From an uncultured Alphaproteobacteria bacterium (GTDB taxonomy: Bacteria > Pseudomonadota > Alphaproteobacteria > Micavibrionales > Micavibrionaceae): a DNA stretch of 16,972 bases. The DNA lies in contig CAKTCH010000010.1 in the NCBI GenBank assembly GCA_934538895.1, forward strand, positions 1 to 16,972, given 5' to 3'. The notes under the pieces were generated by a model. It searched no databases and had not been told where the DNA came from. It saw nothing but the letters and a program-made list of their open reading frames with translations. Below are positions 1 through 6,143 of the stretch, one piece after another (within the stretch, counting starts at the first letter, position 1; each line of letters begins with the position of its first letter). A program made the translations under genes and the position numbers.

Positions 1-350
1 GCCCTGACCTGTGCATCCTCTATTTTGAACCCCTGCTGCCGCAGAGCCTCGATAACAGCGTTTTTATAACCGGAAAGGGCCTTCCTGTTAGATAAGGCAT
101 CTCCCGCCAGAACCCTGAAATCAACATCCTCTGAAAATCTTTGCAGCAGACCATGGGCTTTTGAAAGCGCCGTGCCGCCGGAAAACACAACCCCGAAGCC
201 GTCATGCCGAATGCCCGCTATAGCGCCGATGACCTGCGTAACGAACCAGTCCTTCTCGACGAACGACTCCGCGATCCCCGTTTCCATAGAGATTTCCTGA
301 ATGATCGATTTATCCGGACGCGCGTTCATAGCTGACATAAGCGCCATCAT
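1..350 (-). CDS. AbiEii-like nucleotidyltransferase toxin (3' partial, runs off the left edge)
   Basis: The toxin half of a type IV toxin-antitoxin pair. Members of the AbiEii/AbiGii family are nucleotidyltransferase-fold proteins, described as NTP-binding or tRNA-modifying. About 116 residues are visible. They include the family's EKDW near residue 35, the motif SGGTALSKAHGL, and FSEDVDFRV carrying the two metal-binding aspartates. These are the GG...S and DxD elements of the nucleotidyltransferase core. The reading frame is open to base 1, so the C-terminal half is outside the window. The start is the first of two adjacent ATGs (348-350 and 345-347 on the complement). It has GGAG about 9 nt upstream and overlaps the antitoxin gene by 41 nt, which implies translational coupling. 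The family call is confident; the molecular target is not visible. Confidence 0.87.
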   Translation of the reverse strand, partial: MMALMSAMNARPDKSIIQEISMETGIAESFVEKDWFVTQVIGAIAGIRHDGFGVVFSGGTALSKAHGLLQRFSEDVDFRVLAGDALSNRKALSGYKNAVIEALRQQGFKIEDAQVR

Positions 351-732
351 ATCCGATTCTCCGGCTGATACGACCGTTGACCGCGATCAGGCGGCCGGTT
401 GGCACCTGTGTCGTTCGTCCGGCGTTGTAATCCCGCTCCAGACGGGAGGGATATGTTTGCAGTCCCAGCCGTTCAATCGCTTCCTTCGCCAGGGTGGGCA
501 ACGGAAGGACGGGAACGAGGGCTCCGGTCAGCGATGATCTCCTGGCCTTGGCATACAGTCCGTAGCCGATTTTGAGGATTTTCTCCTCACGCGCCAGCTG
601 CCGCAGGGCACGACCCACCTGATCATAACCGGCCAGATCTTCAAAATCCTCGCGCACGAAAACGCTCAGCTTACTGCGCGCAATGCGGTAAGCGACCTTG
701 TCCTCCAGCGTTTTCAGGCGTTTTGCGGTCAT
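310..732 (-). CDS. DUF6088 / AbiEi-like antitoxin and autorepressor
   Basis: A 140-residue cognate antitoxin of the downstream AbiEii-like toxin. It has an N-terminal winged-helix region (roughly residues 1-60, with VFVREDFEDL and VGRALRQLAREEKILKIGYG). After that comes the strand-rich DUF6088 tail ending NGRISRRIGYDGAYVSYE. Family proteins bind their own promoter through the wHTH and counteract the toxin without stable protein contact. I chose the ATG at 732 rather than the in-frame ATG at 756. The sequence before 732 has AGGA at a proper distance, whereas 756 lies only a few bases from the predicted transcription start and inside an operator repeat. The toxin gene begins before this gene ends. 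Confidence 0.87.
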   Translation of the reverse strand: MTAKRLKTLEDKVAYRIARSKLSVFVREDFEDLAGYDQVGRALRQLAREEKILKIGYGLYAKARRSSLTGALVPVLPLPTLAKEAIERLGLQTYPSRLERDYNAGRTTQVPTGRLIAVNGRISRRIGYDGAYVSYERASG

Positions 733-740
733 GTCAATCC

Positions 741-796
741 TACAAAAATACGACATCCTATATTACAAATATACGACATTTTTAGTGATTTGTCAA
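741..796 (-). promoter_or_regulatory. Promoter and direct-repeat operator of the type IV TA operon
   Basis: On the minus strand TTGACA (complement of 791-796) is followed after exactly 17 nt by TATATT (complement of 768-773), a near-consensus sigma70 promoter. Two 16-bp direct repeats, tacaaaaatacgacat (741-756) and tacaaatatacgacat (764-779), differ at one base and are 23 bp apart, about two helical turns. The upstream copy contains the -10 box and the downstream copy covers the expected start-site region. This is the arrangement expected for antitoxin autorepression on one DNA face. Binding by the antitoxin is inferred from the family, not shown. Confidence 0.75.
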
Positions 797-1045
797 AGAT
801 ATTATCTTGCTGAAATAAATGTATTATACCTATATAAAATCAATATAGAGAAAATGAAATTTAAGAGACAATGAGACAACATCATTTGTTTCGGAGGCAA
901 CCCAGCGTATCAATAGCACCCTCATCGGCCCAAATTAAGCCCGGAAGCCTGCTTCCAAAAACCTTAAGGTCGCCCGGTGGAGCGATATAACCCCTTGTTT
1001 TTGTTCAGACGCATTTTCCGGAAAACGCCGATAGGCAGGTGTGAA

Positions 1046-1237
1046 CCGTCAGACTGGATGAGAAATAATGGGCATCCGGGACAAAGCGGTACGGCGTAGG
1101 GAATAAACGGGATAAGCCTATGTTTTCTGCGGCTTTAACTGGTATTCAATGGGATAGAAACCGCGATTGTGCGTGACACATGGTTTGAGAAAATTTCGGG
1201 ACCCAGCGTACCATTTCCGTCAGATGGGATGAGAAAT
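1046..1237 (+). repeat. Two diverged copies of a 21-bp motif
   Basis: Positions 1046-1066 and 1217-1237 match at 19 of 21 bases: both begin ccgtcaga and end ggatgagaaat. They lie in the same orientation on either side of the 1177-1192 repeat, with which they share only a loose TGG..GAGAAA core. They may be extra transposase-binding sites of the left prophage end or an unrelated local duplication. Confidence 0.5.
1177..1192 (+). repeat. Candidate left-end transposase site, inverted relative to the pair at 12823-12861
   Basis: The sequence cacatggtttgagaaa here is exactly the reverse complement of 12826-12841. Its 14-nt core catggtttgagaaa is also the complement of part of 12845-12861. It lies about 320 bp outside the last minus-strand gene of the prophage control region, where a Mu-type left end would sit. 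The two ends of the element thus carry the same motif in opposite orientation. Confidence 0.55.
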
Positions 1238-1452
1238 CCGGTTAATGACCGATCAGCGCAAAATTCGCATAAGGCGCAGAAAACTGCGAGTTTCGGGTCG
1301 TTTTCAAGCAAAAGTGTTGCTTTAAAAAACAGCGACACGAGTTCAAAGTTCGAAATTGGTTCAAAGTTAAGCTAACTAATTGAAGCACAAATCTTTTTAT
1401 TTTTCCATGTTTTTTGCCGATAGGACTCCGCAATTTTGCGCCGTCCTCAAAG

Positions 1453-1482
1453 AACCGCCAGCTTAAAATTGCGCTGGCGGTT
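1453..1482 (-). terminator. Hairpin terminator after the minus-strand repressor operon
   Basis: A perfect 10-bp stem AACCGCCAGC / GCTGGCGGTT encloses a 10-nt loop. It lies about 30 nt beyond the stop codon of the minus-strand gene ending at 1512. Read on the minus strand it is followed by TTCTTTG, a weak U-rich tract. It could also act on rightward transcription. Confidence 0.6.
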
Positions 1483-1511
1483 TACATATCAAATTCGTTT
1501 GGGGTCGATTT

Positions 1512-2126
1512 TCAGGATAACCCGCCCGGCGATGGCGGGAGAGACAGAGCATAGCTCCTACCTTTTTTCTCTCGCACAACATCCCCAATAATTTCCCCAT
1601 AATACATCGCGTAACGGAATTGCTCTGCATCGAATTGAGGGTACTGTTTGGCAAGCTGGCTTTGAATGATACCAGGTTGTTCCCGTATTACAGGTAGCGC
1701 TACATCCATCACAGTAGCATAAAGAGGATCGTCTTTTGTAAAGGCAACCATCAGTTCCTTGAATTTCGCATGGACACTATCTGGCGCCTTCTCAGCAGTA
1801 ATAGTGTAGGCCAGTTTTTGTAGCCATGTCCGCGCAAACTCATAATCCCCGGCCTCCCATGCCTTGCGGATTTCTGCCATTTGTTTACCCCAGTCCAATT
1901 CGGCAACATCACCGGAATCACCTTCTTTGATTTTAATATGAACGCGCCCCTCACCAATGATTAAGTGTTTGTTTTTATAATGTATTTTAATGTTATTGAA
2001 TACCGCGAGACCTACACTAACAAGGCCTAGAAATAACGCTCCGTCCTGAGGACCCATCACTCCACAGATCGAACCAAGAAAAGCCGAGATTATAAAAACG
2101 CCCATAATTTTAATTGGTGATATCAT
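1512..2126 (-). CDS. Membrane-anchored protein of unknown function, cotranscribed with the repressor
   Basis: A 204-residue protein I do not recognise. The first ~45 residues form two hydrophobic segments (about 7-25 and 29-44) separated by a short GPQDG turn, so it is probably anchored in the inner membrane with the rest in the cytoplasm. The middle is charged and helical. The last ~60 residues (IREQPGIIQSQLAKQYP then YYGEIIGDVVREKKGRSYAL) read like a winged-helix fold, with a helix pair and a terminal beta hairpin. Its ATG overlaps the TGA of the repressor gene as ATGA, so the two are translated together from the repressor promoter. A role in lysogeny control or superinfection exclusion is conceivable, but only by position. 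Confidence 0.72.
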   Translation of the reverse strand: MISPIKIMGVFIISAFLGSICGVMGPQDGALFLGLVSVGLAVFNNIKIHYKNKHLIIGEGRVHIKIKEGDSGDVAELDWGKQMAEIRKAWEAGDYEFARTWLQKLAYTITAEKAPDSVHAKFKELMVAFTKDDPLYATVMDVALPVIREQPGIIQSQLAKQYPQFDAEQFRYAMYYGEIIGDVVREKKGRSYALSLPPSPGGLS

Positions 2127-2896
2127 ACCCGCCGCACCCCGTGAACCAGCACCACTTTTCCAAGGATGGCAAAATCAATACCATCGTCCAGTTCCACTTC
2201 AAAAGGCTTATAAGCCGGATTATCGCTGGAAACCATGAGCTTGCCACCCGGCAAGGGCTGAAGACGCTTTACTAGTATGTGGCCATCTAAACGCACAATA
2301 TAGATGCCATCGCCGGGTTTTAAATGATCCTCGGCACGACTGGCCAACAGGTATTCACCAGCCTTGATTGTCGGTTCCATCGACTCGCCCATTGTCGGCA
2401 TCGTGAAGAGATCATTCGGATTGAGATGCCAGGTATTATACAGCCATGCGCGATCAAACTTGATCACCCCGGTCTGATGCTCCGTCAAGGCCGCCGCCCC
2501 ACCCCCGGCGCTGGCCATAATATTCATCACCGGCAGCGATACAAATCCCTGCATATTGGCTTCGTCTAAGGCCTCTTGCTCTTCCGGTGATTTATCCCAG
2601 AAAGTGCCATCTGCCATGGCCTTCCGGTCACGTTCCTGCAGGGCCGGAATGCCGCGCGGTGTACGCGGGCCATAGCCTGTAGCCAGCCACTCTAAAGATA
2701 CGTTGGCGACCCGCGCCATTGCTACGAGTCGGCTGCGAGAAGGGTCTGATATCCCATTCTTATACTTGTCAACAACAGCCCTCGAAAACCCTGTTTTCCG
2801 AGCGAATTCCACCGGGCCGCCAGCATCCTCAATGATGCTCTCGATTCGCCGGGCAAAACCCAAATCTGACTCTTCGATGTCCACTATATAAGACAC
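2123..2896 (-). CDS. LexA/CI-like phage repressor with S24 peptidase domain
   Basis: A lysogeny repressor. Residues about 10-70 form a helix-turn-helix DNA-binding domain (GPVEFARKTGFSRAVVDKYK). The C-terminal ~110 residues are an S24 self-cleavage and dimerisation domain, with catalytic serine in MGESMEPT (about residue 172), lysine in HILVKRL (about 210) and an Ala-Gly cleavage candidate in MASAGGG (about 130-131). Family knowledge: RecA filaments trigger autocleavage, so the prophage should have been SOS-inducible. There is no good ATG. I chose GTG at 2896; TTG at 2938 would run the protein through the operator region, and GTG at 2884 is also possible. It is divergent from the Ner-like gene and translationally coupled to the membrane protein gene downstream. 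Confidence 0.87.
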   Translation of the reverse strand: MSYIVDIEESDLGFARRIESIIEDAGGPVEFARKTGFSRAVVDKYKNGISDPSRSRLVAMARVANVSLEWLATGYGPRTPRGIPALQERDRKAMADGTFWDKSPEEQEALDEANMQGFVSLPVMNIMASAGGGAAALTEHQTGVIKFDRAWLYNTWHLNPNDLFTMPTMGESMEPTIKAGEYLLASRAEDHLKPGDGIYIVRLDGHILVKRLQPLPGGKLMVSSDNPAYKPFEVELDDGIDFAILGKVVLVHGVRRV

Positions 2897-2992
2897 AATC
2901 TCATCATAAATTAGTAACAAAAACAGTAAACTGCACAAAAGTAGGCCTTATGTGTCTTTTATAGTTTACATACGCCTACTTTCGTGTAGCAT
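2887..2992. promoter_or_regulatory. Divergent repressor/Ner promoter-operator region
   Basis: Nested inverted repeats fill this gap. AAAAGTAGGC (2937-2946) pairs with GCCTACTTT (2974-2982). TATAAGACACA (2887-2897) pairs with TGTGTCTTTTATA (2951-2963, two extra T's). CAGT-AA-ACTG lies at 2923-2932. A plausible rightward promoter is TTTACA (2965-2970), 16 nt, TAGCAT (2987-2992). A plausible leftward one is TTGTGC (complement of 2933-2938), about 16 nt, then TACTAA. The dyads overlap both, as expected for a CI/Ner switch. Which protein binds which dyad is inference. Confidence 0.6.
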
Positions 2993-3020
2993 GTTTGGAG
3001 TAGTTCAAAACTCCAACCCA

Positions 3021-3052
3021 AAAACAACCGGCGTACGAGGCCGGGTGTTTTT
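3021..3052 (+). terminator. Terminator-like hairpin in the Ner leader
   Basis: AAAACA-A-CCGGC (3021-3032) pairs with GCCGG-G-TGTTTT (3040-3051) around a 7-nt loop: 11 base pairs with one mismatch. The 5' side is A-rich and the 3' side T-rich, the form of an intrinsic terminator. It lies between the predicted rightward promoter and the ner start, about 20 nt upstream of the ATG, so it could attenuate early transcription. Confidence 0.55.
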
Positions 3053-3071
3053 AACAAAAAGAGGCCCATTC

Positions 3072-3371
3072 ATGGCGAAAAGACCTCCTCATAGAGAAGA
3101 TATCAAGGCTGAAATCCGCAAACGCGGTTCCACCCTTGCTGAAATCTCGGAAAAGGCTGGCCTTGGGCGGCGATCAGCCTCTTATGCCCTTGTCGTTCCC
3201 ATGCCCACTGCTAATCGCGCCATCGCCGCATTTCTGGACAAACCGCTGCATGAACTATGGCCTCGCTGGTACGACCAGCACGGGAACCGGATCAGATCAA
3301 GGACACCCCTCAAACGTACCCGAAACACGCCGCGCCGTCACCGTCAAAAATCATCAACCAAATTTGCATAA
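3072..3371 (+). CDS. ner: Ner/Nlp-family DNA-binding regulator
   Basis: A 99-residue homologue of Mu Ner, the early repressor that turns down early and repressor transcription after induction. The first ~75 residues contain the Ner helix-turn-helix (LAEISEKAGLGRRSASYAL). They also contain the family hallmark LDKPLHELWPRWYDQHGNRI, comparable with the ETKPEVIWPSRY segment of Mu Ner. The remaining ~25 residues are an Arg/Lys-rich extension that probably contacts DNA non-specifically. The start is ATG 3072 with AGAGG about 8 nt upstream; reading further upstream would enter the promoter. It is the first gene of the rightward early transcript and is divergent from the S24 repressor. Confidence 0.85.
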   Translation: MAKRPPHREDIKAEIRKRGSTLAEISEKAGLGRRSASYALVVPMPTANRAIAAFLDKPLHELWPRWYDQHGNRIRSRTPLKRTRNTPRRHRQKSSTKFA

Positions 3372-3400
3372 ACCGTAAACAGAACTGTGGGGAAAACAGC

Positions 3401-3742
3401 ATGAACTTTTACGATGAAACCACCAGCCGTGAAGCCGCCAAAACCATCAAGGAATGGCTGGCCGCCGTGCGCCTGTTTGAGGCCTACGGCATACTTGATG
3501 ACGTTGAATCCGCCATCCTTATGCCGCCTTCCCGCCAGCCTGACGGCCTGACCGGAATGATCCTGCGCCGCCTGATGGGCATGGCCGTCGGCCATGCGCT
3601 GGAAGCGCTCCGCGCCGTGCGCACGTCCATCACTTTTGAAGCGCGTCTTGCCGCCGTCCTGCGCGGCGATGCTTACCCGGTGGCGCTGGTGGCCGAAGCC
3701 CATCTGATCTGTGCGGAACACACGGCGCGGAGGGTTGCATAA
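3401..3742 (+). CDS. Early prophage protein of unknown function
   Basis: A 113-residue, mostly helical acidic protein (EAAKTIKEWLAAVRLFEAYGI, then a conserved-looking MILRRLMGMAVGHALEALRAV) with no family I recognise. It has no signal peptide. The hydrophobic residues fit amphipathic helices rather than membrane spans. The start ATG at 3401 has GGGGA about 8 nt upstream; an earlier in-frame start would overlap ner. Its stop overlaps the next start as TAATG, so it begins a chain of coupled early genes leading to the methyltransferase and transposase. Confidence 0.75.
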   Translation: MNFYDETTSREAAKTIKEWLAAVRLFEAYGILDDVESAILMPPSRQPDGLTGMILRRLMGMAVGHALEALRAVRTSITFEARLAAVLRGDAYPVALVAEAHLICAEHTARRVA

Positions 3743-3933
3743 TGTGCAGGGAAACCCAACTTGGTCATGTGACCGTATTGTCACAAGCAGATAATACCCA
3801 TAAGCGCCTCATCGCCTTTGTCATCGTACAGGATGAGGTTGATGCCATTTTTGAATGTGATCTGGGATTTGGCTGGGCATATCGGCAAGCCATGAGCCAC
3901 GCCCGCTATCTTTTGCGTGAGGTGGCAGCATGA
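3742..3933 (+). CDS. Small early prophage protein, unknown
   Basis: A 63-residue protein with a beta-rich first half (LGHVTVL, LIAFVIVQDEVDAIFEC) and a helical end (YRQAMSHARYLLREVAA). I do not recognise the family. It is supported mainly by context: its ATG sits in the TAATG that ends the previous gene, its TGA overlaps the next ATG as ATGA, and no competing frame fills the space. Confidence 0.62.
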   Translation: MCRETQLGHVTVLSQADNTHKRLIAFVIVQDEVDAIFECDLGFGWAYRQAMSHARYLLREVAA

Positions 3934-4298
3934 GTCCCGCTAATGACAATTCCGCCCTTGCCGCCACTGCCGGCATGGCCGAGTACCGATCGCTGCACCG
4001 CCACGTCGACAAGCTGAGCAAAGCCGCCAGCTTACAGCGTTTTATCGATCGCAAGTTCCGCATCGACGCACACGCCACCGATCCGCGCACCCGCACAGGA
4101 TATGAGCGCGACAATATTCACGATTACTGCCTGGTGCGCAATATCGAGCTGGCGTTCGACCAGGCGGTTCTGTACCTGGAACATGGTTACTGGGTCGAGG
4201 TCTATGACGATGGCAACGACATGCTGCTGGCCGGGCCGTTCGACCCGAATGACCTGCCCCCAACCCTGATCAATTTCATCGGCGGGGGTGTGGCATGA
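3930..4298 (+). CDS. Early prophage protein, unknown (122 residues)
   Basis: A soluble protein with a helical N-terminal half (YRSLHRHVDKLSKAASLQRFIDRKF) and an acidic C-terminal half (WVEVYDDGNDMLLAGPFDPNDLP). I cannot assign a family. The ATGA overlaps at both ends place it in the same translationally coupled early operon. Codon use is like that of the neighbouring prophage genes. Confidence 0.7.
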   Translation: MSPANDNSALAATAGMAEYRSLHRHVDKLSKAASLQRFIDRKFRIDAHATDPRTRTGYERDNIHDYCLVRNIELAFDQAVLYLEHGYWVEVYDDGNDMLLAGPFDPNDLPPTLINFIGGGVA

Positions 4299-4483
4299 GC
4301 ATTGATACGATTGAGATCGATGACACCGTTGCTTTTAAGGCCAATGGCCAATATGGCCCAATAGAGGATCGTGGCGTTGTAGTGGCAGCCTACAAGAACG
4401 GGATAATTAAAGTCCAGTGTGGGGGCAACATCTACAAGCTTCCAGTTTCCAATGCCTATGTCTTGAGTAAAGGGGATTGCTGA
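4295..4483 (+). CDS. Small early protein, possibly an SH3-like or KOW-like barrel
   Basis: A 62-residue, almost entirely beta-strand protein (IEIDDTVAFKAN, GVVVAAYKNGIIKVQCGGNIYKLP). The alternation of strands and glycines resembles a small SH3-like barrel, but that is shape reasoning and not a family match. The ATG overlaps the previous stop as ATGA, and the stop overlaps the next start as TGATG. Confidence 0.62.
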   Translation: MSIDTIEIDDTVAFKANGQYGPIEDRGVVVAAYKNGIIKVQCGGNIYKLPVSNAYVLSKGDC

Positions 4484-4665
4484 TGAACGAAATAGATTTT
4501 CTGTTCAAAGCCCTCAGGGAGAGGCTGGATATCGCCGAACGGGCATACAAAGAGGAAGGGAGTCGTGCCTCGCCAGAGGTAAAAGATATGGAGCGCTGTT
4601 TTGAACGCCTCATCGAGGCTTTTAACGCGCACTATTTGATCTGGTTTGGGGAGTCACGGGTATGA
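4483..4665 (+). CDS. Small helical early protein, unknown
   Basis: A 60-residue, charged, probably all-helical protein (FKALRERLDIAERAYKEEGS, then DMERCFERLIEAFNAHYL). I chose ATG 4483, within the TGATG overlap, over an in-frame TTG at 4477. The stop overlaps the next start as ATGA. Its presence rests on operon continuity and a clean frame; the function is unknown. Confidence 0.6.
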   Translation: MNEIDFLFKALRERLDIAERAYKEEGSRASPEVKDMERCFERLIEAFNAHYLIWFGESRV

Positions 4666-5045
4666 TCCTCCTATCCTACGCCATCATCAAGGAAGAATGT
4701 GAATGCCACGGCATTGATGCCGGGATGCTGCTGTCACATCGCACCGGGGGCACGCTCCCCGCTATCCGCCGGATAATTATTGCACGGCTGCATCGTGAGC
4801 TGGGCATGGGTCCGTCCGCTATCGGAAGAGCGATGAACCGCGATCATTCATCCATCTGCCATGCGCTGAAAATTATCAAGAATACTTCGCCTGCGACAGC
4901 CAATCTCCCCACAGGCATGGCGAAGAAGGCGGCAACCGCATCCCGGCACCCTGACAGGGCCAAAGCGGTCGCCGCCACCTATGGCGGCAGAAAACCCACA
5001 GACATCTGGTTAAACGAAATGGTGAGCGCACATGGCACGGCGTAA
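4662..5045 (+). CDS. DnaA domain IV-like DNA-binding protein
   Basis: A 127-residue protein whose central region (about residues 35-70: RRIIIARLHRELGMGPSAIG, then RAMNRDHSSICHALKII) matches the pattern of the C-terminal DnaA-box-binding helix-turn-helix. The RDHS(S/T) signature and the following helix are preserved. It lacks the AAA+ ATPase part of DnaA, so it is a stand-alone DNA binder and not an initiator. The ~50 residues after it are basic and low in complexity. It lies in the early operon with ATGA overlap upstream and a 14-nt overlap with the next gene. It may recognise DnaA-box-like sites or act as an early regulator; both are inference. Confidence 0.75.
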   Translation: MILLSYAIIKEECECHGIDAGMLLSHRTGGTLPAIRRIIIARLHRELGMGPSAIGRAMNRDHSSICHALKIIKNTSPATANLPTGMAKKAATASRHPDRAKAVAATYGGRKPTDIWLNEMVSAHGTA

Positions 5046-5541
5046 GAAATCCGTTGATAAGGACCAGATGATCCTCGACCTGTTTGCGGACATGGTGGAA
5101 AACCTGTCGCTGCAGGGCGGTTCGCAGGAGCATTTAAGCGATTTTGAATTCCGGTTCAGGCGCGAATTGAAGGCTGCCATCGATGCCGCCGGGATGGACA
5201 GGTACGAGATCGCAGCCCGTATGAGCCGCCTGCTCGGGCGCGAAATCACAAAATCACACATCGACCAATGGACGGCCCTGTCCACGGTGCAGCGCCGCAT
5301 CCACGCTGACTCCCTTAAAGCGCTCTGTGAAATCACCGATAACTGGTCAGCGCTCAAGATTTTGGTCGAGTCCTGCGGCTTCCGCATGTTGACGCAGGAT
5401 GAAGCCATCTGTGCTGAATACGGCGCGAAGATGATGCTGAAGAAAATGATCGACAGCGAAATCAAGGACACGCTTTCCGGCGTAGATGAATCCGCCATGC
5501 GTCAGGCGCTTATTCAGCGCATGAAGGGAGGCAAGGCTTGA
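5032..5541 (+). CDS. Early Mu-like prophage protein with a probable HTH, unknown function
   Basis: A 169-residue soluble protein with a basic N-terminus (MARRKKSVDKDQ) and a region (AAGMDRYEIAARMSRLLGRE, then ITKSHIDQWTA) that reads like a helix-turn-helix. The C-terminus is helical. Comparable proteins of this size occur just before the transposase in Mu-like prophages, but I cannot name the family. It starts inside the previous gene (14-nt overlap). It ends in AAGGGAGGCAAGG, which is the ribosome site of the methyltransferase gene, so the two are coupled. Confidence 0.68.
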   Translation: MARRKKSVDKDQMILDLFADMVENLSLQGGSQEHLSDFEFRFRRELKAAIDAAGMDRYEIAARMSRLLGREITKSHIDQWTALSTVQRRIHADSLKALCEITDNWSALKILVESCGFRMLTQDEAICAEYGAKMMLKKMIDSEIKDTLSGVDESAMRQALIQRMKGGKA

Positions 5542-6143
5542 TCCCCATCCCCTCAGGGCAATACGGCGTCATTTATGCCGATCCAGCATGGTCTTACACC
5601 ATGTATTCGGACAAAGGATATGGCAAAAGCCCCGACGCTCATTATCAGTGTTCGCACTTTGATGTCATGGCTGCATTGCGCGATCAACTTCTATTCGCAT
5701 CAGCCCCGCACTGCGTTCTCGTTATGTGGGCGGTATGGCCGATGCTGCCACAGGCTCTTGCATTGATGGGCGCTTGGGGATTTGAATTCAAAACGGGCGG
5801 CTCTTGGTCAAAAGTATCAACCCATGGAAAACAAGCTTTTGGCACAGGCTATATCCTGCGTTCGACCGAGGAACCGTTTCTGATCGGAACGCTCGGCAGC
5901 CCGCGCATCAAAAACAAATCAACCCGCAATCGTTTCTATACGGATGATGTGCCGAATGATCTGCGGGAACTATCACTGTCTGTCACGGCATTGCGCCGTG
6001 AACACTCACGTAAGCCTGACGAAATGGTCACGCTGATCGAAGAACTGTTTGACGGGCCGTATCTGGAATTGTTCGCACGGACATCGCGTCCGGGCTGGAC
6101 ATCATGGGGCAATGAAACCGAAAAATTCACGGAGTCCGCATGA
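5538..6143 (+). CDS. MT-A70 family adenine methyltransferase
   Basis: A 201-residue, SAM-dependent N6-adenine methyltransferase of the MT-A70 class. The catalytic motif is near the N-terminus (VIYADPAWSY, D15-P16-A17-W18), a DPAW variant of DPPW. FGTGYILRSTEEPFLIG, REHSRKPDEM and LELFARTSRPGWTSWGNE follow, all characteristic of the family. The start is TTG overlapping the previous TGA as TTGA, supported by a strong GGGAGG 7-8 nt upstream; no ATG is available. Its stop overlaps the transposase start. In phages such enzymes modify the genome to evade restriction. The target site is not visible, and the Pro-to-Ala change leaves some doubt about activity. Confidence 0.87.
   Translation: MIPIPSGQYGVIYADPAWSYTMYSDKGYGKSPDAHYQCSHFDVMAALRDQLLFASAPHCVLVMWAVWPMLPQALALMGAWGFEFKTGGSWSKVSTHGKQAFGTGYILRSTEEPFLIGTLGSPRIKNKSTRNRFYTDDVPNDLRELSLSVTALRREHSRKPDEMVTLIEELFDGPYLELFARTSRPGWTSWGNETEKFTESA

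Larger units (their letters stand above)
797..1450. other. Gene-free interval with scattered short repeats
   Basis: No reading frame here has a convincing start, ribosome site or recognisable protein; the short overlapping frames at 1135-1433 contradict one another. The left part (797-870) is AT-rich. I see a small dyad GGAAGC/GCTTCC at 943-956 and a duplicated 21-bp motif (1046-1066 and 1217-1237). A 16-bp repeat shared in inverted orientation with 12826-12841 lies at 1177-1192, and a direct repeat gttcaaagtt at 1340-1349 and 1359-1368. It probably contains the left end of the Mu-like prophage plus eroded DNA outside it. Confidence 0.6.

Noticed and set aside
1340..1393. Possible MuA-like sites (gttcaaagttcgaaa, attgaagcacaaa) resembling Mu L1
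   Set aside because: The likeness is short, lies in AT-rich DNA and is not repeated at the right end; the 16-17 bp motif is better supported.
1135..1433. Three overlapping short open frames on both strands
   Set aside because: They overlap and conflict, lack ribosome sites and show no protein-like pattern; the interval looks non-coding.
2897..2938. TTG start at 2938 for the repressor
   Set aside because: It would add a hydrophobic stretch encoded by operator/promoter DNA; the GTG at 2896 gives a normal repressor N-terminus.
4876..5498. Minus-strand frames opposite the early operon
   Set aside because: The plus-strand genes have linked starts and stops and recognisable motifs; these frames have neither.
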